Below are positions 57,496-64,000 of a DNA stretch of 64,000 nt, piece after piece. The DNA comes from Hyperoodon ampullatus (Eukaryota > Chordata > Mammalia > Artiodactyla > Ziphiidae), in NCBI GenBank assembly GCA_949752795.1, contig OX457056.1, positions 90,666,942 through 90,730,941 of the forward strand. The letters run 5' to 3'. Every line of letters starts with the position of its first letter. Within the stretch, counting starts at the first letter, position 1. The notes beneath the pieces were generated by a model. It ran no database searches. It was given only the letters and a program-made list of their open reading frames with translations, and was not told the DNA's origin. The position numbers were made by a program, and so were the translations under genes.

Positions 57496-60123
57496 GATGA
57501 TGTGATGTGATGCTGATTATGATGTGAATATTGCTTAATGATTTAAGCTCATCAGTAAAATCAATAACTATATTCTGTGTTTGGTAGATTTGTTTCTTCT
57601 CTGGCTACCAGTTGTCAATCCTACTGCCAGAAAGCCAGTGTTGAAGCCACCCTTACAAAGTTGCTATCTTTCTTCCTGTGGACCCAAATCAAATCATCCT
57701 AATTATTAGAGTTACATATAAGAATAGCCAGTAAGTTCTAAGTCCTTGACTATGTCTATTTCTGCATGGATGCCAAGTTTCTGTTTCTCTTTCTTTGGGA
57801 CAGTTATTTCACAAGCCCCCGTTGACATGCTTTTTGATTTTTCACTATGTTCAAATGTTTGAATAGCCAGAAATCTGATACCCAGTCATTGGGGGTGAGG
57901 AAGGGGAAAAGTGCTGCTAACTGTAGTGCTCATCAAGACTAGGGAAGTAGACAGCACAGGAGTTGAATGCCTTACCTTTTATATTCATTAATCCTGATTC
58001 AATTATATTATAATGAATATAAAAAATGTAAGCCCACAGAAAACTGCTCATTCAGTCCTTGATTACCTATTAGGAGGCGTGATGCCGGGCCCCGCAGAGG
58101 ATACCTGCTCGCCAACCCTGCTTGCTTTTACACGAACCCCCTACCAGGTCTGCAGCTCCCTCTCTCTTCAAGGACATTTTGTTGTTGAGGTTGTTTGCCA
58201 TGTTTGTTAGTAGTTGACTGTGCCTTCTTTTTCTGTGGGTGATATTTAAACTATAATGTTTATTATCATTTCCAAAAAACACTTTTTAAGGAAGATTTGT
58301 TCTGTATTAGTACTAAGTTGGAAAGTCAAGGTGCTGTTTTCTATTCTAAACACTAGGGGGAGATCTTGTTTTCTCTTGGAGTGGTGGTTTTTTGTTTTTT
58401 GTTTTTTGTTTTCTTTTCCACTCCCTCTCCACCAGCCCTACCCCCACCCCCCAAAAAACTCTTGGAGCGTTTTAAATAACAACTCGCAGTCAGCTAGCTC
58501 TGAATTCAGTTTATTTTCAGTACAAGTGAATGTGTGAGATTTTCATCTGTATAAAAATAAAATGAAGATACATGATGACTAAATGCAATGTGTTATCTTG
58601 GGTGAGATCCTGGAAGAGAAAAGGACATAATGCAAAAACTAAGGAAATCTGAATAAAGTATGGACTTTAGTTATTAATAATGTATCAATACTGGTTCATT
58701 AATTGTGACAAATATACCATACTAATGTAAGATGTTAACAATAGAAGAAAGTGGGCATAAGGTATGTGGGAACTTAGTATTTTTGTAACTGTTCTGTAAG
58801 TCTAAACTGTTCCAAAATAAGTTTATTTTAAAAATACATTTTAAAAAGTGAGACCAGAACCTAATTTCCCTTCTTTTTCTTTTTGGAACCATGGAAAATA
58901 TTTTAAAAACAATATATTTGCAGAACAAGTTGAATATGGGAAAGAGGGACTTTGTTAAATGAGCCATAAATATATGAAGATGTAATTAAATGGTATTAGA
59001 TACATATAAAGAAACCTAACGAAAGTCTGCTAAGTTTTCTTGAGGAGCTATCAGAGGATTCCTCTCTGATATGTGTTGTTACATGGCAATCATCTAACAA
59101 AAATTCCTGTCAACCCTAGTCAGACCCCTCTCATGTTCTCTAAGTTTCTACTTCTCATAGGAAATCATACATTTCTCTTCTCTCTCTCAAACTCCAAACC
59201 TGTGTCCCTGGACTCAACGGCTCCTTGCCGTCCCTCCGGCCTTATTCCCTCCTCAAGGACCCATTTGTTCCTCCCTTGAGATGGTGCACTTCTTATATAA
59301 AGTTTCAGATTCCTTCCCTGTGGTGGGAGGGCTTGGGGGTCTGTGGTGGTCAGTAGAGTGTCTTTCAGCATTCTCGTCCTTCTCTTCCACCTGGACATAA
59401 CGTAGAGTTGCCTGTCCCTGCCTGTTCCTTGCTTTAGCCAATGGAACATGAGCAGAAATGACATGTTATTTTCGGACAGAAGTCTTTCAGAGCTGGTATG
59501 TAACTCCCACTTTACTTTCCCCTACCACAAAAAACACTGTCATTCCAGGTGATGGGGACTCCCTCCACTTGCATGCTTAAGTGTGGACCCCCAGCGAACC
59601 CGTGGGACATACAGCATGAGAAAGAAAAATATCTTTGTGGTTATAAGTCATTGAGATTTCAGGGTTGTTAAGAAACACAAGTTAGCTCATCCTGTCCATC
59701 CATCAGCCCTCCCAACAAAACATACTGTAATCTTCCTAGTTTTGCATGTGAAGAAACAGAAGACTGGAAGATTAATATTACTCAGCTACAAAGGAGTAAA
59801 GCCAGGAAATAAATTGCCCTTAGTAACCATCCCGCAGAGACTCCTTGAGAAAAAATACAGGAATACATCAGAGAGTCCATCTTCCATTTACTTCCCCTGA
59901 TCAGCGCCATCCTGCTGCTCCTGTCTGCCCAGGTTGCTTCCTCTGCCTGCTGCATTGCTATTGCCCTGAGTCTAGCCTGTGAGAACCTTTTCCTGGATCT
60001 GTGACTTTTCTTTCTTAGTTTACTCTCTTGTTTTCTGAAGCTTTCTAAGGAGCTCATAGGAAAGGATACATGGGAGGTTAATTTTTGGAGGCCTTGAATT
60101 TTTAAAAATATTTTTTTTCTTCC
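57496..60123. other. Intergenic, mostly unassigned
   Basis: A (GTTTTTT)n patch lies at 58386-58412. The part at about 59400-59690 (AGCCAATGGAACATGAGCAG; TTATAAGTCATTGAGATTTC) resembles an old LTR-like repeat but is too diverged to name. No coding gene was recognised. Confidence 0.4.
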
Positions 60124-60128
60124 CTCAT

Positions 60129-61181
60129 TGTGATGGTTAATTTTATGTGTCAGCTTGGTTGGGCCACAGTGCCCAGATATGTGTCCAACAGTTTTTTGGA
60201 TGTTTCTCTGAGAGTGTATTTGGATGAGATTAATGTTTACGTAGGTAGATGTTCTGTCAGTCTCTGCCTGTTGATAGTGACGCTGTCAGCTAGGGATGCC
60301 TGAGGCACTTGCCTGGTCCGTACTACTTGTGGTGAGGCCCCCACTGACATTTCCTTGACTGGAGCCAGTGTTGTGGCTGGACTGGCCCTTGTGATTCTTA
60401 CTACGATCAGAAGACACACCTAAGCAAACACCATGAGGGAACTTTGAAGAACAAAATGTATTACTCACAGGTCCTGAAGGGTACATGGCACACCCAATGG
60501 CTACACACTGAGGTCAAAGGTAGAAAAAGAGGGAGGGGGGCGCAGACCTGGGGCTCTGCCTTAATTGGGGTCTGAGGGTGAGGTGCCTAGGGTTCACTTT
60601 TTATTGGCGAAATTAAAATATAAGAGTGGCAATTAGGACCCAGGAGTGGACAAGTGGAACCATTCAAGTGGTCAGTCATCTAGGTTACCCAAGGCTTTCT
60701 GAAAAGGGAACTTCATAGGTAAGGTGGCCTGGGTTCTTATCCAGTTGTTTGACTAGTAGCTGTGTCATAGAGCTGGCAACATGCTTATTCGGCATGGAGG
60801 TCTTTGAAATGGATGTCTTGGCAATCAAAGCTTAATGTCAGGCAATACATTACAATAAAAAACAAAAAGCTTAATGTCAGACCCACTACAGTGGACTTGG
60901 AGTAAAGCAGAATGCACTCCATAACATGGTGAGCCTAATCTAATCAGTTGAAGGGCTAAATGACACCAAAGACTGATCTCCTGAGCAAGAGGGAATTCTG
61001 CCAGCAGATGGCTTTCTGACTTGAATTGGCTCTTCCCTGGTCCCCAGCCTTCAGGTGCACCCTTAAGATTTTGAACTTGCCAGAATCCATAATCAGATGG
61101 GCCAGTTCCTTAAAGTAAATCTTTTTATATGTAAATACACAAACTGTTGTCTCTGTTTCTCTGAAGAAGCTGACTAATACA
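60129..61181 (+). mobile_element. Solo LTR with exact 5-bp duplication, split by another LTR
   Basis: Starts TGTGATGGTTAATTTTATGT and ends CTGAAGAAGCTGACTAATAC A, a TG...CA element. The 5-bp direct repeat CTCAT flanks it at 60124-60128 and 61182-61186. Its two halves (to about 60249 and from 60891) join in the order expected for an ERVL/MaLR-type LTR. No viral genes are present. Confidence 0.8.
60250..60890. mobile_element. Nested LTR inside the older LTR
   Basis: A 641-bp block from TGTTCTGTCAGTCTCTGCC to GTCAGACCCACTACA, again TG...CA. The 5-bp flanks GTAGA and GTGGA differ at one base. A short repeat CTTAATGTCAG occurs twice near its right end. The family is unknown to me. Confidence 0.65.
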
Positions 61182-61499
61182 CTCATACATAATTGCTAGT
61201 TTGAAAGACTTAGTAATCTCCCTTGAAAATAACAATTCTTCAGGATGTTGACATTCTTCTATGGTCTTCAAATTTTACAGTTGGTACTAAAAGTCTTATT
61301 GTCATTCTAGTCCAGTTTCTTTGAATGAATGTGAAAAAAAAATCTCTGAAAAAAAATACTCTCTTTGTTTGAAGTCTTTTGGTATTTTATGATTTTTTTC
61401 TTGGTCAGTCTTAAAATTTTATTGTTCTGGGCCCTTGGTGGGTCTTTTTAACCTGGAGATTCATGTTCTTTAGTTCTGAGAAGTTTTCTTCTTTTCTTA

Positions 61500-61642
61500 T
61501 GAATATACTTCACTGAACTAGAAGCTTTATGAAGGCAGGGACCATATATATCTTGCTCATTATTCATCTTACGGTGCCTAGTGTAATGTAGTACTTGGAG
61601 CCCAATAGCTATTTGAATGAGTGGATGAAGGAATGAATGAAT
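61500..61642 (+). repeat. LINE2 3' end
   Basis: CTAGAAGCTTTATGAAGGCA, GGGACCATATATATC, TGCCTAGTGTAATGTAG, then a GAATGAATGAATG tail. Confidence 0.85.
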
Positions 61643-61906
61643 GCAGGAGAAGAACATGTATGCTTTGGGAAGAACAGATTGTGCTGAGTTTTAGACCTGT
61701 AAAGCTTGAGGTGTAAGAGCCTGGAGCCTCAGAAAGATACCAGGGCTATAAATGTTAATTGGAAAGTTAACTGCATATATTTGGTAACTGAAGCCCTGGT
61801 CTTGAAATGATCCCCTGGAAAAGTGTATGGAGAAAGCTAAGAAAAGAAGGTGGGTAGTAGAAGACTATAAAGTAAATGATTCCTTTGAATAAAGAAATAA
61901 TTTTGG

Positions 61907-62040
61907 GGACTTCCCTGGTGGTCCAGTTGTTAGGACTTCGCTTCCAATGCTGGAGTTGTGGGGTTCGATCCCTGGTCGGGGAGCTGGGATCCCACATGCC
62001 CCGTGGCCAAAGAACCAAAACATGAAACAGAAGCAGTATT
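61907..62040 (+). repeat. CHR-type SINE, short tRNA-head form
   Basis: GGGGACTTCCCTGGTGGTCC, B-box GGTTCGATCCCTGG, ends near GGCCAAAGAACCAAAAC. Confidence 0.88.
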
Positions 62041-62056
62041 GTAATAAATTCAATGA

Positions 62057-62063
<7 letters not shown>

Positions 62064-62091
<28 letters not shown>

Positions 62092-62282
62092 GGTACACGG
62101 GCCTCTCACCGTTGTGGCCTCTCCCGTTGCGGAGCACAGGCTCCGGACGCGAAGGCTCAGCTGCCATGGCTCACGGGCCCAGCCGCTCTGTGGCATGTGG
62201 GATCTTCCCGGACCAGGGCACGAACCTGTGTCCCCTGCATCGGCAGGCAGACTCTCAACCACTGCACCACCAGGGAAGCCCC
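62064..62282 (-). repeat. CHR-type SINE, short GC-rich form
   Basis: Long T run, GCGGTACACGGGCC, head CCACCAGGGAAGCCCC. The exact duplication CAATGAAGACTTT is at 62051-62063 and 62283-62295. Confidence 0.95.
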
Positions 62283-62295
62283 CAATGAAGACTTT

Positions 62296-63450
62296 AAAAA
62301 AAAAAAAGGTCAACATCAAAAAAAAAATCTTTAAAAAAAGAAGAAAGAATTTTGTTCCCCAAATCTTCCAAACACAAGTAAAACTTAAAGATGTTCCTTT
62401 GTCCTATAGTTTTCTGTACCTCCCAGCAGAACTTCGCATATTCTTTGAGAAGCATGATACTAGAGCACACTAAGTCGTAGGATCTGCCATCAGAACTCAC
62501 CTCTATTTATATCCATAGTTCAAGTAAGCAGAGAAAAGGAGACCTACATGGGCAAGAAACAGAAATGACAGAGAGGAAAAGCTGTTGGTAGACAAGATAA
62601 GTTGCCAGAAGAGAGGTACAGGGGAACAGTTCTAGCCCACCAAGCCCTTGGTCTCCTCTAGGCTATTCAGACCCTCATTCCCAAGCCTTCTGCATCTGAA
62701 AACACTGGTGCTAAACACTCCTCCCACCCCCAGATAACTCCCATTGCTCCACCCCTGCCAAAAGCAAATAGCTCCTGCAGACCCAGCTCTGTTCTCTTAA
62801 CCACACCACACCATGCTTTCCACCAAGTCTTATTCGTTCTCTAAGAAGGTTCAAGCCTCTTGCTTGTTAAGCCTAGCTTCAACTGAAACCAATCTCCCCA
62901 GTTCCAGGTGAAGTTAGCTACCTTCTCTAATCACTGGATATTGAGGGTCCCCTCTAACTGCCTGTATCACCAGCAAGATCACCTGCCAGGAACTGACTCT
63001 CAGTCCAGGTTCTATCTCTGTCTCACCCTCTGTATGTCTCTGCAAGCTCCACACTCTCAGAAAGAAGCTCTCAGGGAAACCTTCCCACGCGACCCTGCAT
63101 AGTATCTTCCTGCTAGAACATGCCTGTAGATGAGCTCACAAATGAATTTGTTTATTTTAATGGTTGGGGTTTGGGTACCTGGAAGCCAGTTTTAGAAAAT
63201 GTATTGCCTGTTGGATGAAATGATGATGAAGTACAGATCTAGCATGCAGTTCTAAGATTCTTCACTCCCAGGCTAGCTGACTGGGGAGTGTTAAAAGGAA
63301 GTCGAAAGTTAGTTTGTGTGTTGTAACATCCTATACAAACAGTAATTCAGTTTCCATCATGATGGGCTAGATAATAATTTTCTCTTTGAAAAATGTTGGA
63401 TAAAATATATTTAAAATCACATTAAAAACAATAAAGAATTGAAAAAAGAG
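62296..63450. other. Intergenic, no clear feature
   Basis: Contains A runs near 62296-62340. No gene or named repeat was recognised. Confidence 0.45.
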
Positions 63451-63469
63451 TGGGACCTGCCATGCTAAA

Positions 63470-64000
63470 TTTTGGGGGAAAGCCTGAACCTAAAAGTCAA
63501 GGGAAAGTATCTGAGCACCAAAACCTCTTTTTGCTCAGGTGTCTCCTAATGCTGAACACTCAGTCTTGAGTTCCCCGGTCTCATGTGGCAAAGGAGACAG
63601 TCAAGGTTCAGGGTCCACCCAAGAAGAGGAAACTAAGAGGGGACATTACCTACATCATAGGGACCCCAAAAGGCTACTGTGATACTGTAATTTATAATAA
63701 AAACATATATTCTGTCTTTGTCCCCATTTCCAGCAAAGAGATCCTAAAACCCTTGGAATTTCCTAAGCGAAGATAGCAACATAGGTGTCTTTTGTTATGT
63801 TAATGAGGTGACATTTGGATCCATCTAAGTATGAGGGCTGGTTGCCAGGAGAACAAACCGTAAACACAGGGTTGGAACTTTCACTCCCACCCCACCCCAC
63901 CCCCCCCACCCCCGATTACTGGGGATGAAAGAGGGGTTATAGATGGAATCATTCACCAATACCAATAATTTAATCAACCATGCATACATAATGAAGCCTC
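63470..64000 (+). repeat. Probable old LTR-like repeat, cut by the window end
   Basis: Text such as GAGGGCTGGTTGCCAGGAG, GGTTGGAACTTTCACTCCCA and TGCATACATAATGAAGCCTC recurs in an old mammalian LTR family as I remember it. A C-rich tract lies at 63887-63914. The open frame at 63585-63776 lies inside it and is not called a gene. Confidence 0.45.

Noticed and set aside
63585..63776. Frame beginning MAKETVKVQGPPKKRKLRGD
   Set aside because: It lies in text resembling an old LTR-type repeat and has no recognised homologue; the basic run is not enough.
43456..64000. Exons of a downstream gene such as SLC10A4
   Set aside because: No frame there resembles a transporter or has coding-like splice structure.

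Overview
The window is mammalian nuclear DNA, most probably from a cetacean. The evidence is about two dozen tRNA-derived SINEs of the cetacean/hippo/ruminant CHR type. Nine or so are the short GC-rich form ending in a run of A after a CCGCGTACCGC-like end, the form I associate with whales and dolphins. They lie among L1, L2, MIR, hAT, Tigger and LTR remnants. No ruminant BovB and no pig PRE-1 was seen. The genus cannot be told from this sequence.

Positions 1 to about 43,450 hold the 3' two thirds of one plus-strand gene, SLAIN2, which encodes a microtubule plus-end protein linking EB proteins, CLIPs and ch-TOG. Six coding exons can be placed with consensus splice sites and joining phases: 2549-2713, 4467-4628, 7404-7763, 9271-9408, 39167-39488 and 40861-40927. 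Together they give the last 404 residues and a stop codon. The N-terminal exons lie upstream of the window. A further candidate cassette exon (17338-17415, 26 in-frame codons) sits inside the 30 kb intron, in a stretch poor in young repeats. The 3' UTR runs from 40,928 to about 43,455 and carries several AATAAA signals.

The 30 kb intron (9,409-39,166) is mostly repeats: MIR and L2 fragments, several CHR SINEs, a 5'-truncated L1 with perfect target-site duplications, a MER2-like Tigger element, an internally expanded SINE (25.2-25.8 kb), and a large antisense L1 block (27.1-33.3 kb) with two younger L1 insertions and a SINE nested in it. A second antisense L1 block (34.6-37.2 kb) and an hAT MITE with an 8-bp duplication follow.

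From about 43.5 kb to 64 kb the window is intergenic. It holds a Tigger-type element at 45.1 kb, an L1 mosaic with opposite orientations at 46.7-52.8 kb containing four SINEs and an LTR, a compound microsatellite at 53.3 kb, an antisense L1 at 55.2-57.5 kb, an LTR with another LTR nested in it at 60.1-61.2 kb, and a partial LTR-like repeat at the right edge. No second protein-coding gene was found. In human the next gene beyond SLAIN2 is, as I recall, SLC10A4; none of its exons was recognised here.

Nothing here looks like a new multi-gene system. The most interesting signal is the candidate SLAIN2 cassette exon. Alternative acceptors for it would keep or destroy an EB-binding SxIP motif that is formed only at the constitutive splice junction.
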